Notes under the pieces: generated by a model
The model's database searches: none
Seen by the model: only the letters and a program-made list of their open reading frames with translations
What the model was told of the DNA's origin: nothing
From: DTYU01 sp040757355
GTDB lineage: Bacteria > Bacillota > Desulfotomaculia > Desulfotomaculales > Ammonificaceae
DNA: 45,807 bases
Direction of reading: 5' to 3'
NCBI GenBank assembly: GCA_040757355.1
Contig: JBFLWY010000023.1
Span: 1 to 45,807 of the forward strand
Shown: positions 32,295 to 40,501 of the stretch, in pieces
Numbering within the stretch: the first letter of the stretch is position 1
Layout of the letters: each line of letters opens with the position of its first letter
Translations under genes and position numbers: made by a program

Positions 32295-33719
32295 ATGTCA
32301 ACTAGATTGTGGTTTAAAGAGTTAAGCGCCAAGCCTGATCCCACGGTACTTTTTAGGGGGTTAGGCGGGCCGGGGGCAGACTTCGCGTTTCTCTTGGAAA
32401 GTGCCCTTGTACACAGTCGCTTGGGACGCTATTCTTTTATGGCGACCGAGCCTTTCATGGTGCTGCAGAGCCGCGGGAACAGGGTTACAATCTATCGCGA
32501 AGGGGTCCCGGAAGTCTTTACGCAAAACCCGTTTGCCGTCCTTAAGCAACTGCTGCGCACCTACCGGGTACTATTAGCAGAAGCGCCGGCAGAACTCCCC
32601 CCGTTTTGCGGCGGTCCGGCGGGCTACTTCGCATACGATCTCGGCAGGCAATTGGAACGCATGCCGAGCCTTGCCCGCGACGACCTGGAGCTGCCGGAAA
32701 TGTACCTGGGTTTCTACGATGCAGTGGTTTCAGTAGACCACCTGACAGGTACCGTTTATCTATGCGGCTTGCCTGTGCGCGGACAAACAGTTTTAGAGGA
32801 GAAACTATGTGCATGGGAAGCAAGGTTGACGCAGAACTGCACAATCGATTATCCAGCCGGAGCAAGCCTCCACAAGAACTCTGAGAGGACACCCCCTCTG
32901 TCCTCCCTTGCCGAGCACTTTACAGACGAAACATATTGCGCGGCAGTCGCGCGCGCCCGTGAGTATATAGCGGCAGGGGACATATTTGAAGTAAACCTTT
33001 CGCAGCGGTTCTCCACCCCGATAAAAGAGACCGGCTGGGATCTTTACTGCCGCCTTCGAAAAGTAAATCCTGCTCCCTTCGCCGCCTACCTCCGCTTTCC
33101 CGAAGCAGAGGTGGTCAGCGCCTCACCGGAACGTTTCCTGAGAGTACACAAAGGACACGTGGAAACCAGGCCGATTAAAGGGACACGGCCCCGGGGCCGT
33201 ACCCCGGAAGAGGACGAGAGGCTACGGCGTGAATTATGGGAAAGTGAAAAAGACCGCGCGGAGTTGACAATGATCATTGACCTGGAGCGGAATGACCTCG
33301 GCAGGGTCTGCCGGATAGGCTCAATAAAGGTGCCCGAGATTTACGTGCTCGAGGAGTATGCCACAGTTTTCCACCTGGTTTCAACGGTTACCGGGCAATT
33401 GGCTCCTGGGAAAGACGTGGTCGACCTCTTGACCGCCGCCTTCCCCGGGGGTTCTATTACCGGCGCGCCGAAAATCAGGGCGATGGAGATTATCGAGGAA
33501 CTTGAACCGGTCCGGCGGGGCGTTTACTGCGGCTCAATTGGGTGGATCGGATTCCAGGGTGACGCAGACCTTAACATCGTCATTAGGACCTTAATCATTA
33601 AACACGGCCGCGCATACTTTCAGACAGGCGGTGCGGTAACCGGCGACTCCGATCCCGAGAAGGAATACCTTGAAACGCTGACCAAAGCCCGCGGCCTTTT
33701 TGCAGCTCTTGACCTTTAG
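32295..33719 (+). CDS. pabB: aminodeoxychorismate synthase component I
   Basis: 474 residues. Chorismate-binding enzyme with N-terminal Anth_synt_I_N (LGRYSFMATEPF, GGPAGYFAYDLGRQLERMP) and the catalytic C-terminal half (DIFEVNLSQRF, ASPERFLRV, DLERNDLGRVC, FPGGSITGAPKIRAMEII, GAVTGDSDPEKEY). The motif PIKGTRPRG has the Lys that marks PabB; TrpE has Ala there (PIAGTRPRG). It makes 4-amino-4-deoxychorismate for folate. No pabA or pabC is adjacent. Because enzymes of both kinds are similar, a dual role cannot be excluded. Confidence 0.87.
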   Translation: MSTRLWFKELSAKPDPTVLFRGLGGPGADFAFLLESALVHSRLGRYSFMATEPFMVLQSRGNRVTIYREGVPEVFTQNPFAVLKQLLRTYRVLLAEAPAELPPFCGGPAGYFAYDLGRQLERMPSLARDDLELPEMYLGFYDAVVSVDHLTGTVYLCGLPVRGQTVLEEKLCAWEARLTQNCTIDYPAGASLHKNSERTPPLSSLAEHFTDETYCAAVARAREYIAAGDIFEVNLSQRFSTPIKETGWDLYCRLRKVNPAPFAAYLRFPEAEVVSASPERFLRVHKGHVETRPIKGTRPRGRTPEEDERLRRELWESEKDRAELTMIIDLERNDLGRVCRIGSIKVPEIYVLEEYATVFHLVSTVTGQLAPGKDVVDLLTAAFPGGSITGAPKIRAMEIIEELEPVRRGVYCGSIGWIGFQGDADLNIVIRTLIIKHGRAYFQTGGAVTGDSDPEKEYLETLTKARGLFAALDL

Positions 33720-33838
33720 CTGGTAGCAACTGAAAAGCCTGCCATAGCAGCAGGAAGAATATAAAGTTGGCCGGTTTCAAGCCAGTCGCTCGTGATAAGC
33801 TTCGCACAGCTTTGTCACCTGGCCATAAGCAGTGCTTA

Positions 33839-33937
33839 CCCAGCACTCAGGTCGCCTTTGTAAAATACTAATTGCGTCAAAAAACGAATATTTATGCTAC
33901 ACGTAACTATACTCTAAGTGCCAATCTGAGTGCTGGG
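33839..33937. repeat. TIR element 7 (99 bp)
   Basis: CCCAGCACTCAG...CTGAGTGCTGGG with perfect 12-base ends; partner in inverted orientation to element 6. Confidence 0.78.
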
Positions 33938-34014
33938 CTCCGCCTACCCACAAAATCGCTTCCCTCTTAGCCAAGCCCGCTAACCCGCATTCCAAAAATG
34001 TAAACTCTATACGT

Positions 34015-34359
34015 TCAAGATATTGTGTCACGGTGAGTCGATGAACTCCCAACTACTGCAGAGCCGCCGGTTATTTCAAGGCAAAGAAACTCTCCCGTTA
34101 TACCGTCCCACACCTCGTTCACCTCTGCGTCCTTAATTATCCCATGCCTTGTCTGGTATACCGGAAAACGTGTTTTCACTACCCAAACCATCTGATCAGC
34201 ATCAGCGCATAACGCTTGATACATGCTCTTCTCCTGAAGAAGGTATTCCCGCCACGGCATCAACTTTTCACCCAGCCGAACAGCCCCCTGCGGAAGTTCC
34301 GACGCCCGCTTATAACCATCCAATTTGTCCTTTGTTACATAGCCATGCGTAAACCCCAT
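34015..34359 (-). CDS. hypothetical protein of 114 residues
   Basis: I do not recognise a family. Mixed polar sequence without membrane segments or signal peptide; the second half (VWVVKTRFPVYQTRHGIIKDAEVNEVWDG) looks like a real beta-rich domain. A perfect anti-16S match AAGGAGGTGATC lies upstream, about 17 bases from the ATG and nine from an in-frame CTG three codons before it. It starts at the very edge of inverted repeat arm B, so it may be a remnant of a longer gene cut by the repeat. Stands alone on the minus strand between TIR elements. Confidence 0.5.
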   Translation of the reverse strand: MGFTHGYVTKDKLDGYKRASELPQGAVRLGEKLMPWREYLLQEKSMYQALCADADQMVWVVKTRFPVYQTRHGIIKDAEVNEVWDGITGEFLCLEITGGSAVVGSSSTHRDTIS

Positions 34360-34403
34360 GTCCGGCAGGTGCGATCACCTCCTTCGAAGATAGTACTTCT
34401 ACT

Positions 34404-34578
34404 GGCGGACGCAGCAATGAGCTTCACATTACCGCGTCAGGCTCGCCCCAGCACTCAGTTGCACCTTTTAAAGATGCCACCCCCTTAAAACGCCATTGAA
34501 ACGCTTCGCGTAGTTAGTTTTTGATACCAGTCTGAGTGCTGGGCTGCGCCTTCCTTGTACTGCTCGCTTCTCGCCGCG
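34404..34578. repeat. REP-like palindrome, copy 3, with an intact TIR element inside
   Basis: Arms GGCGGACGCAGCAATGAGC and CTTCTCGCCGCG surround a complete TIR element (34447-34543). The corresponding copy at 25364 has only half of that element. Confidence 0.65.
34447..34543. repeat. TIR element 8 (97 bp)
   Basis: CCCAGCACTCAG...CTGAGTGCTGGG, perfect ends, lying in the middle of a REP-like palindrome. Confidence 0.78.
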
Positions 34579-34636
34579 TTCCGTATAGCGCTACGTTAGT
34601 GACCATTGAACCATCATTTTTCATACCCAGTGGCGA

Positions 34637-34824
34637 CCCAGCACTCAATATAATCCTTGAAGCTTAACCCAGCACTCAATATAACCTTGAAGTTTGAAAG
34701 CTATCACTTCATTAGACTAAAGAAGGTCTCTCCTCCAAAGCTCAAAAAGTCCTATTGAGTGCTGGGCATTTAAGCTCAATGAAGGTCTGTCCTTCAAAGG
34801 GCAAGAAGTCCATTGAGTGCTGGG
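34637..34824. repeat. nested TIR elements, inverted copy
   Basis: Outer ends 34637 and 34824, inner element 34668-34766 (99 bp); mirror of 25119-25306. Both sides of the inner insertion read AGCTTAA/TTAAGCT, a small palindrome. Confidence 0.82.
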
Positions 34825-35048
34825 TCGTGAACGACTTCTTTAGATACCCCCTTACGGAACCATTATGATTTTAAAACTCACGTTTCGTCTACCCTTTATG
34901 CTTATAAAGGCCGATTCGGTGTACAAACAATTTAAAAGCGCGTTTGAAAACCAAAAAATCGTGTTTGTAATGTGTCTGGCAAGATTATTTTGAGGGCTAG
35001 GGGGAGAGGGATGTGGAGTGCCAAGATCTGAGGTTGTTCACTTGTGTG
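34825..35048. other. intergenic region downstream of the LytTR regulator
   Basis: Nothing clear: no ORF, no strong terminator. The next gene ends toward it from the right. Confidence 0.4.
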
Positions 35049-35804
35049 TCAGGCGTGCTTCTTTGCTCCCAAGTACATTTCTACCCTACGAAGCTTTTCG
35101 GCAGTCATCAGTGCCCTTTTACCGGTATGCGCCATGATGATCTCATAGCATGAACCCGACCGGACTATCTGTTTAATCATCTTCAGATTAACAATAAACC
35201 CTTTATGAGTGCGTACAAACGGATACTCACCCAATTCCTCTTCCAGGGCGTCAAGACTGTCTTTAGTTTTTAAGCGGCCGCCGGTATGGTATATTACCGT
35301 ATCACGGCCTTCTTTGGTGATAAAGATGATATCTTTCAAATGTAATAACACCAACCTGGAACCCGCACGAAATAGTTTCATGCCCTCTTTATGTTCGCGT
35401 GCGTCTCCCAATCCAATTCTGCTACCGACTTTATGGTTATCGATGTGTAAACGCAGCCGCTTTATCGTTTGGCGGAGGCGATCAAGCTTGAAGGGTTTAA
35501 CCAAGTAATCATATGCGTATACCTCGAACGCTTCTGCACGAAACTGGTCGTAGGCCGTTATAAACACAAGGTAGGTAAGCGGATCACGCTTAAAGATTTC
35601 CCGGGCCAGTGTTATACCGTCTATAAAAGGCATGTCAATATCTAAAAACACCGCACTGGGTCGGAACTTATCAAACATCGCGAGGGCGCCGGCCCCGTCC
35701 GCCGCCTCACCTACAACCCGGATACCTTGACTCTCCTCGAGGATTCTTTTAAGCACAAGCCTCATTTGGGGGTCGTCTTCTGCGATTAACACTGTTACCG
35801 GCAA
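35049..35804 (-). CDS. LytTR-family response regulator
   Basis: 251 residues from a TTG at 35804 that overlaps the stop of the kinase gene by ten bases (AGGGAAAGAG upstream). Receiver (VLIAEDDPQ, VFLDIDMPFIDG with the Asp, FITAYD, YLVKPFK) and C-terminal LytTR DNA-binding domain (LHLKDIIFITKEGRDTVIYHTGG, FVRTHKGFIVNLKMIKQI, ..MTAEKLRRVEMYLG). It should be phosphorylated by the kinase encoded just before it and bind direct-repeat operators. Cell-wall, autolysis, quorum or carbon-uptake genes are usual targets; none lies next to it. Confidence 0.92.
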   Translation of the reverse strand: MPVTVLIAEDDPQMRLVLKRILEESQGIRVVGEAADGAGALAMFDKFRPSAVFLDIDMPFIDGITLAREIFKRDPLTYLVFITAYDQFRAEAFEVYAYDYLVKPFKLDRLRQTIKRLRLHIDNHKVGSRIGLGDAREHKEGMKLFRAGSRLVLLHLKDIIFITKEGRDTVIYHTGGRLKTKDSLDALEEELGEYPFVRTHKGFIVNLKMIKQIVRSGSCYEIIMAHTGKRALMTAEKLRRVEMYLGAKKHA

Positions 35805-37216
35805 AGTTTCTCTTTCCCTTCCGTGCAGGTTGAAAAGATCGTTGGCTTCCTCGGTTTTGTTGAAATGTGAGTTTCTTGTCCGCTCTTCCCAACCGGGATA
35901 GTCACTGTAAAGACCATTCTTGTCCCGTCCCAATCAACCGCAATGTCGCCGCCGCACCGCCGGATAATATCCCTAACGTTAGCCAGACCTAATCCGGCAT
36001 GACCTTCCTTAGTGGTATAACCTGCTTGGAAAAGCTTGCTCCGGTGCGCGATCCACGACATGCCGGTGTTGGCCACTTTGATCAGATAATTCTCCTGGTC
36101 TCGCGTAACCTCCAACTGGACCAGCCTTTTCTCCGGAGAAACGTTCTGCACCTCTTCAAGCGCGTTGTCGATAAGGTTACCGAACACCGATCCGACCTCG
36201 AGGTCGCTTAAGGGTAACTCCTGCAGCGAACATTCAATCACCGGTTCGAACCTGATCTGTCGGGCCTCGGCGATCGCCAGTTTAGTGTAGAGTAACGCGG
36301 TAACGTGCAGGTTGTCGGTACGAATCAATTCCGAGGGAACAGTGATGTTTTCGTAAGCTTTCTTGATATAACGACTTGCTTCTTTATAACAGCCGGTTTC
36401 GATAAGACCGTACACCACCTGGAGCTGGTGGTTAAAGTCATGGTGCTGGTGCCGGATCAGGCGAAGCAGTTCACCAATGTGTCTAAGGTTCTCCTCGTTT
36501 TTCCTCGCAGCAAAGACTATCCCGATTGTCCTGCTGACTGCTTGAATTTGAAGCGGTGTAAGCGCGGCAAGAATCAGAACCGCAAGTGCCATAACGTTCC
36601 AGAAGACCGTTAGATACCGCTCCGAGAACTGCATAACCGGAAATGCTAAGAAAACTTGATTCAGTATATTAAGAAGCATAACAGGCAGAATTATCAGAAG
36701 ATATAACAAGAAGTAAGACCGGTTTAAACCGCGCCAGTCTTCGTCACCGGCCTCATGCCCAAGCGGCGGTTTAAAGAGGCTGAAATTAAAGCGGAGGCAC
36801 AACCAGATCAGCAATGTGAGCACCGCAGCGTCCGGCAGAAAACTGAGAAACATTATCCCCGGTTGGGCAAGATCCGTTAAGGAATAGCCTGTGAAGTATA
36901 GGAATAGACTGATACTAATCAGTTCCCAAGCCCCGTATAGTACAAACCCCAACAGCCCGGCAACCGCTGCCACCTGCCACTCCGTCCGTACTACTCTCCA
37001 GATTGCAGCAATTAAAATGCTGACAACAATAATCTGATGGGTTCCAAAGGGCACACGTGACCTTACGATAAACGCCCCAAGTCCCATAATTATACCAACC
37101 GTTGCCAGTTGCAGCAGCCGGGGTCTTATTCCGGTTAACACCATTCCTACTGCAGCTATCAGTGTCGCTTCTGCAACGGCATATGCCCCGGTCAATAAAA
37201 CGTTCGTATAATCCAT
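35795..37216 (-). CDS. sensor histidine kinase (AgrC/SpoOB-type), copy 1
   Basis: 473 residues. N-terminal half with about six or seven membrane helices (MDYTNVLL... to about 235) and no extracellular domain of size; then a SpoOB-type phosphoacceptor helix RLIRHQHHDFNHQLQVVYGL and a HATPase with NLIDNALEEV and GLGLANVRDI. Cytoplasmic half identical to copy 2, sensor half only similar, so the two may read different signals into the same output. The ribosome site before the ATG is weak. It overlaps the regulator gene. Confidence 0.9.
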   Translation of the reverse strand: MDYTNVLLTGAYAVAEATLIAAVGMVLTGIRPRLLQLATVGIIMGLGAFIVRSRVPFGTHQIIVVSILIAAIWRVVRTEWQVAAVAGLLGFVLYGAWELISISLFLYFTGYSLTDLAQPGIMFLSFLPDAAVLTLLIWLCLRFNFSLFKPPLGHEAGDEDWRGLNRSYFLLYLLIILPVMLLNILNQVFLAFPVMQFSERYLTVFWNVMALAVLILAALTPLQIQAVSRTIGIVFAARKNEENLRHIGELLRLIRHQHHDFNHQLQVVYGLIETGCYKEASRYIKKAYENITVPSELIRTDNLHVTALLYTKLAIAEARQIRFEPVIECSLQELPLSDLEVGSVFGNLIDNALEEVQNVSPEKRLVQLEVTRDQENYLIKVANTGMSWIAHRSKLFQAGYTTKEGHAGLGLANVRDIIRRCGGDIAVDWDGTRMVFTVTIPVGKSGQETHISTKPRKPTIFSTCTEGKEKLCR

Positions 37217-37356
37217 AGGCCACCACTTCTGAGACTATATAAGAAGTCTTTTGTCCCGTTGGTATATCACTTGAGTTCCATTCCGAAAGTTCGATACCCA
37301 ATTACATATTCCTCTGTATATTATTACCAGTTGCAACATAAGACCTCGCCCCTCAA

Positions 37357-37450
37357 GCGGTCGCCAGTATGGTATATTACCGTATCACGGCCTTCCTTGC
37401 ACAAGCCTCATTTAGGGGTCGTCTTCTGCGATTAACACTGTTACCGGCAA
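37357..37450 (-). pseudogene. relic of a second LytTR regulator gene
   Basis: Bases 37357-37400 match the LytTR part of the intact regulator (35274-35318), and 37401-37440 match the receiver start (35755-35794); about 440 bp in between are deleted. This is what is left of the regulator that once followed kinase copy 2. Confidence 0.8.
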
Positions 37451-38865
37451 AGTTTCTCTTTCCCTTCCGTGCAGGTTGAAAAGATCGTTGGCTTCCTCGG
37501 TTTTGTTGAAATGTGAGTTTCTTGTCCGCTCTTCCCAACCGGGATAGTCACTGTAAAGACCATTCTTGTCCCGTCCCAATCAACCGCAATGTCGCCGCCG
37601 CACCGCCGGATAATATCCCTAACGTTAGCCAGACCTAATCCGGCATGACCTTCCTTAGTGGTATAACCTGCTTGGAAAAGCTTGCTCCGGTGCGCGATCC
37701 ACGACATGCCGGTGTTGGCCACTTTGATCAGATAATTCTCCTGGTCTCGCGTAACCTCCAACTGGACCAGCCTTTTCTCCGGAGAAACGTTCTGCACCTC
37801 TTCAAGCGCGTTGTCGATAAGGTTACCGAACACCGATCCGACCTCGAGGTCGCTTAAGGGTAACTCCTGCAGCGAACATTCAATCACCGGTTCGAACCTG
37901 ATCTGTCGGGCCTCGGCGATCGCCAGTTTAGTGTAGAGTAACGCGGTAACGTGCAGGTTGTCGGTACGAATCAATTCCGAGGGAACAGTGATGTTTTCGT
38001 AAGCTTTCTTGATATAACGACTTGCTTCTTTATAACAGCCGGTTTCGATAAGACCGTACACCACCTGGAGCTGGTGGTTAAAGTCATGGTGCTGGTGCCG
38101 GATCAGGCGAAGCAGTTCACCAATGTGTCTAAGGTTCTCCTCGTTTTTCCTCGCAGCAAAGACTGTCCCGATTGTCCTGCTGACTGCTTGAATTTTCAAC
38201 GGCGTAAGGGCAGCAAAAGCCAGGACGGCCAGTGCCATACCGGTCCCAAAAACTTCGAAGTACCGATTTGAAACTGCTCCGGTTCGATAAACAAAGAAGG
38301 CCTGGGCAAGTACGGCGAGAAAGAAAACGGGCTGGGCGGATAGCAAATATACTAATGAATAAGACCTATTTAAAGCATGCCCTTCACTATCGTTAACGTG
38401 ATAACCTGACAACGGCCCGCACGGTTTAAAGCCAAAGCGGAGAATCAACCAGATAAGCAACCCCATTATAGAGGCAGTCGGCAGAAAAAAGAGCTTCATT
38501 GTAAAAGGATGCTTCATTACGTAACCTAATGAGTAGCCTGTAAGGTAAAGAGACAGCGAAACCGTTATTCCTTCGATAGCCAGATAAATTGTAAAGCCGA
38601 CCAACTCAGCCACTGCTGCCACACGCCAATCTACACGGGCAACCAGTCGAATGATGGCGATCCAAATTATCGTAAGTAGAATTGTGTGTACGCCAAAGGG
38701 TATCGGGGTCATACGTACAAGGCAGGCCACAACGCCCTGCGTAAAACCAATCAGCGCAAGTTGTGGCCACCGTGGCCGAACTCCCGTTAGTGCCAGTCCG
38801 AGTGCTACTATGAGAGTTGATTCTGTAATAGCCATTATTACGTAGGAGAAATCAATAACAGGCAC
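37441..38865 (-). CDS. sensor histidine kinase (AgrC/SpoOB-type), copy 2
   Basis: 474 residues from the GTG at 38865, which gives the same length and first helix position as copy 1; the frame is open 45 codons further without family similarity. The C-terminal half, from AVSRTIG to the stop, is identical to copy 1 except one residue. Nucleotides 37401-38195 and 35755-36549 align without gaps with only two or three differences seen. The membrane half is similar but diverged (LALTGVRPR versus LTGIRPR; YLTGYSLG versus YFTGYSLT). That contrast points to recent gene conversion of the kinase half. Its own regulator is deleted, so it must signal to the regulator at 35049. Confidence 0.9.
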   Translation of the reverse strand: MPVIDFSYVIMAITESTLIVALGLALTGVRPRWPQLALIGFTQGVVACLVRMTPIPFGVHTILLTIIWIAIIRLVARVDWRVAAVAELVGFTIYLAIEGITVSLSLYLTGYSLGYVMKHPFTMKLFFLPTASIMGLLIWLILRFGFKPCGPLSGYHVNDSEGHALNRSYSLVYLLSAQPVFFLAVLAQAFFVYRTGAVSNRYFEVFGTGMALAVLAFAALTPLKIQAVSRTIGTVFAARKNEENLRHIGELLRLIRHQHHDFNHQLQVVYGLIETGCYKEASRYIKKAYENITVPSELIRTDNLHVTALLYTKLAIAEARQIRFEPVIECSLQELPLSDLEVGSVFGNLIDNALEEVQNVSPEKRLVQLEVTRDQENYLIKVANTGMSWIAHRSKLFQAGYTTKEGHAGLGLANVRDIIRRCGGDIAVDWDGTRMVFTVTIPVGKSGQETHISTKPRKPTIFSTCTEGKEKLCR

Positions 38866-39078
38866 AGCAAAACCACTCTCTAAATGTATCTCTTTGCAAG
38901 ACCTTTGTTTATATCCGGTTTGTAAGCGGTGCTCAGAGAACTGTAATATTCTAACAGGGCATTCTTTTACAGGGTTTTGGGCTTCTTCTACACCGGTCAA
39001 GTTCCACCGTAGTTATTCTATCTTTACCCGTTTTTTCCTTTTCTTTTTAAATTAATGTCTCCTTTCGAGAACACCACA

Positions 39079-39273
39079 TTAAAAGCACCCGAGCTGGCAC
39101 TCGCCAATTTTTATCCCAAGAGAGTCGCAAGCAGCCCCGATGACTATAAGCGACACCTTAAGCTCTGCGGCAAGCTGATGCGCGCGAGCACAGGTAATCC
39201 TCTTTTCCGGTGCCGCCTGTCGCAACGCTTCCAAGACACCTGTAGGAATCTCCATGGGCGGTTTTGCTTTCAT
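39079..39273 (-). CDS. 64-residue protein with C-terminal CQLGCF
   Basis: Small protein with an excellent ribosome site (AAAGGAGGAG seven bases before the ATG). Sequence IPTGVLEALRQAAPEKRITCARAHQLAAELKVSLIVIGAACDSLGIKIGECQLGCF reads like a helical, winged-helix-like fold with a cysteine early (ITCA) and a CX3C tail. I recall similar short proteins beside molybdenum/formate genes in Clostridia but cannot name the family. It is divergent from fdhD, and the shared 120-base space holds the fdhD promoter, so a metal- or redox-sensing repressor is possible. Confidence 0.65.
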   Translation of the reverse strand: MKAKPPMEIPTGVLEALRQAAPEKRITCARAHQLAAELKVSLIVIGAACDSLGIKIGECQLGCF

Positions 39274-39329
39274 TTACGTACTCCTCCTTTAATAAAGAAA
39301 CCTGTCCCTTTTTTGTTTACCCTTTTTGT

Positions 39330-39359
39330 TTGGCACTGAGGGAGCCGATGTTCTATAAT
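39330..39359 (+). promoter_or_regulatory. promoter for fdhD
   Basis: TTGGCA, 18-base spacer, TATAAT, 38 bases before the GTG start. Confidence 0.6.
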
Positions 39360-39397
39360 GATTTTAAACCAAAACCTTTTGAGAGGGGAAACGAGTT

Positions 39398-40165
39398 GTG
39401 ATAACTTGTACCTGGCCGGTCCGCCGGTACACAGCCAGCAGGTGGGAAGAAAACCCGGATACTATCGCGGTGGAAACAACCCTTAAGATATACCTTAACG
39501 GCGAATTTATCCGATCGCTTCTTTTTCTCCCGGAAAACCCCGAACTGCTCGTCATGGGGTACCTGTTTAACACCGGCCTAATCTCAAGCCTTCATGACGT
39601 GGAAACACTAACTGTGGATCTTGAACAGAACCGGGCGCTGGTAATGAGTTCTAACCTCGAAAAGAGGCCCTTAGATTCAACCGCGTTACGATTAACGGAA
39701 CCCGTGTTTTCGCCCGGAACAGTTCTCCGGTTTGCCGCCATACTGTCTCAAAACAGCCTCTTCCAGCAAACCGGGGCAGTGCATTGCGGCTTTCTTGCCC
39801 ATGGAGAGTCGGTTCTTTTTACCACCCAGGATACGGGACGTTTCAATGTCCTTGATAAACTCACCGGATTTGCTCTCAAGCAGAACCTCGCGACACAAGG
39901 ACTTGTCCTTACGTTCAGCGGCCGCCTTACCGGGGAAGTAATAAGCCGTATTGTACGGATGAAAATACCCGTGGTTATTTCTCCGGCAGCCCCCACCTTA
40001 CGGGGACTGGAGATAGCAGCCGCAAATAACATTACCGTTATCGGCTTCGCCCGTGAGACAAGGTTTAACCTCTATACCTGTCCGGAACGAATATCCGGGG
40101 AAAATAACTATTCGTCCTGCCCCCACCACTTACCCAGCACTCAATTCAATCAACTTGGAAAGTAG
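39398..40165 (+). CDS. fdhD: FdhD-like formate dehydrogenase accessory protein, without the CXXC motif
   Basis: 255 residues from a GTG behind GAGAGGGG. FdhD passes sulfur from a cysteine desulfurase to the molybdenum cofactor of formate dehydrogenase. Family landmarks: DTIAVETTLKIYLNG, PENPELLVMGYLFNTGLI, TGAVHCGFL, QDTGRFNVLDKLTG, GRLTGEVISRIVRMKIPVVIS, IAAANNITVIGFAR. The CXXC loop that follows the first domain in E. coli FdhD is absent (MSSNLEKRPLDST has no Cys), and GRHNAVDK is GRFNVLDK. The last dozen codons are formed by the left end of a TIR element. Either a divergent FdhD using another Cys or one with altered function. Confidence 0.85.
   Translation: MITCTWPVRRYTASRWEENPDTIAVETTLKIYLNGEFIRSLLFLPENPELLVMGYLFNTGLISSLHDVETLTVDLEQNRALVMSSNLEKRPLDSTALRLTEPVFSPGTVLRFAAILSQNSLFQQTGAVHCGFLAHGESVLFTTQDTGRFNVLDKLTGFALKQNLATQGLVLTFSGRLTGEVISRIVRMKIPVVISPAAPTLRGLEIAAANNITVIGFARETRFNLYTCPERISGENNYSSCPHHLPSTQFNQLGK
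40133..40163. repeat. TIR element, left end only, forming the 3' end of fdhD
   Basis: CCCAGCACTCAATTCAAT begins inside the fdhD frame and encodes its final residues. No right end follows; the sequence passes into a REP-like arm. Confidence 0.6.
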
Positions 40166-40168
40166 CAA

Positions 40169-40240
40169 TTGACATCCTGCATCTGACTTACGAAATGCGC
40201 AGCTTATCGCCGCGCCCGTCGAAAGAAGTACCATTTTCAG
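40169..40240. repeat. REP-like right arm, copy 4
   Basis: GACATCCTGCATCTGACTT..GAAATGCGCAGCTTATCGCCGCGCCCGTCGAAAGAAGTACCATTTTCAG; matches 10749-10792 and 40436-40481. The left arm is missing. Confidence 0.6.
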
Positions 40241-40335
40241 AGCATTCCCACATGCCGCCGTGGTGGCACCACGAAATCTGAAAATGTTGACCCGTAAGCT
40301 TTTTTCTTAGATGTAGTGTTGTAGCATACACGTAA

Positions 40336-40481
40336 CGCGGCGAGAAGTGATGCAGTGCAAGGAAGACCGGGGGAGGCGAACCGGAGCGTACTGGGTGCGT
40401 ACGTGAGGATTCGTCTCCCCCGGGCTGACGCAGCAATGCGCAGCTTATCGCCGCGCCCGTCGAAAGAAGTACCATTTTCAG
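40336..40481. repeat. REP-like long palindrome, copy 5 (complete)
   Basis: CGCGGCGAGAAGTGATGCAGTGC...and...GCAATGCGCAGCTTATCGCCGCG are the outer arms; CCGGGGGAGGCGAA and TTCGTCTCCCCCGG form an inner stem. Followed by CGAAAGAAGTACCATTTTCAG as in copy 4. It sits between the converging ends of fdhD and fdhA and could serve as a bidirectional terminator or attenuator. Confidence 0.7.
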
Positions 40482-40501
40482 CGGGGACGGCTCCCGGCTT
40501 C

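Larger units (their letters stand above)
34390..34824 (-). repeat. long inverted repeat, arm B
   Basis: Reverse-complement counterpart of 25119-25492, about 435 bp, with the last TIR element complete. Differences are scattered single bases plus the 61-base length difference. Confidence 0.82.

Noticed and set aside
32295..33719. Anthranilate synthase TrpE
   Set aside because: The PIKGT motif has the PabB lysine where TrpE has alanine, and no trp genes are near.
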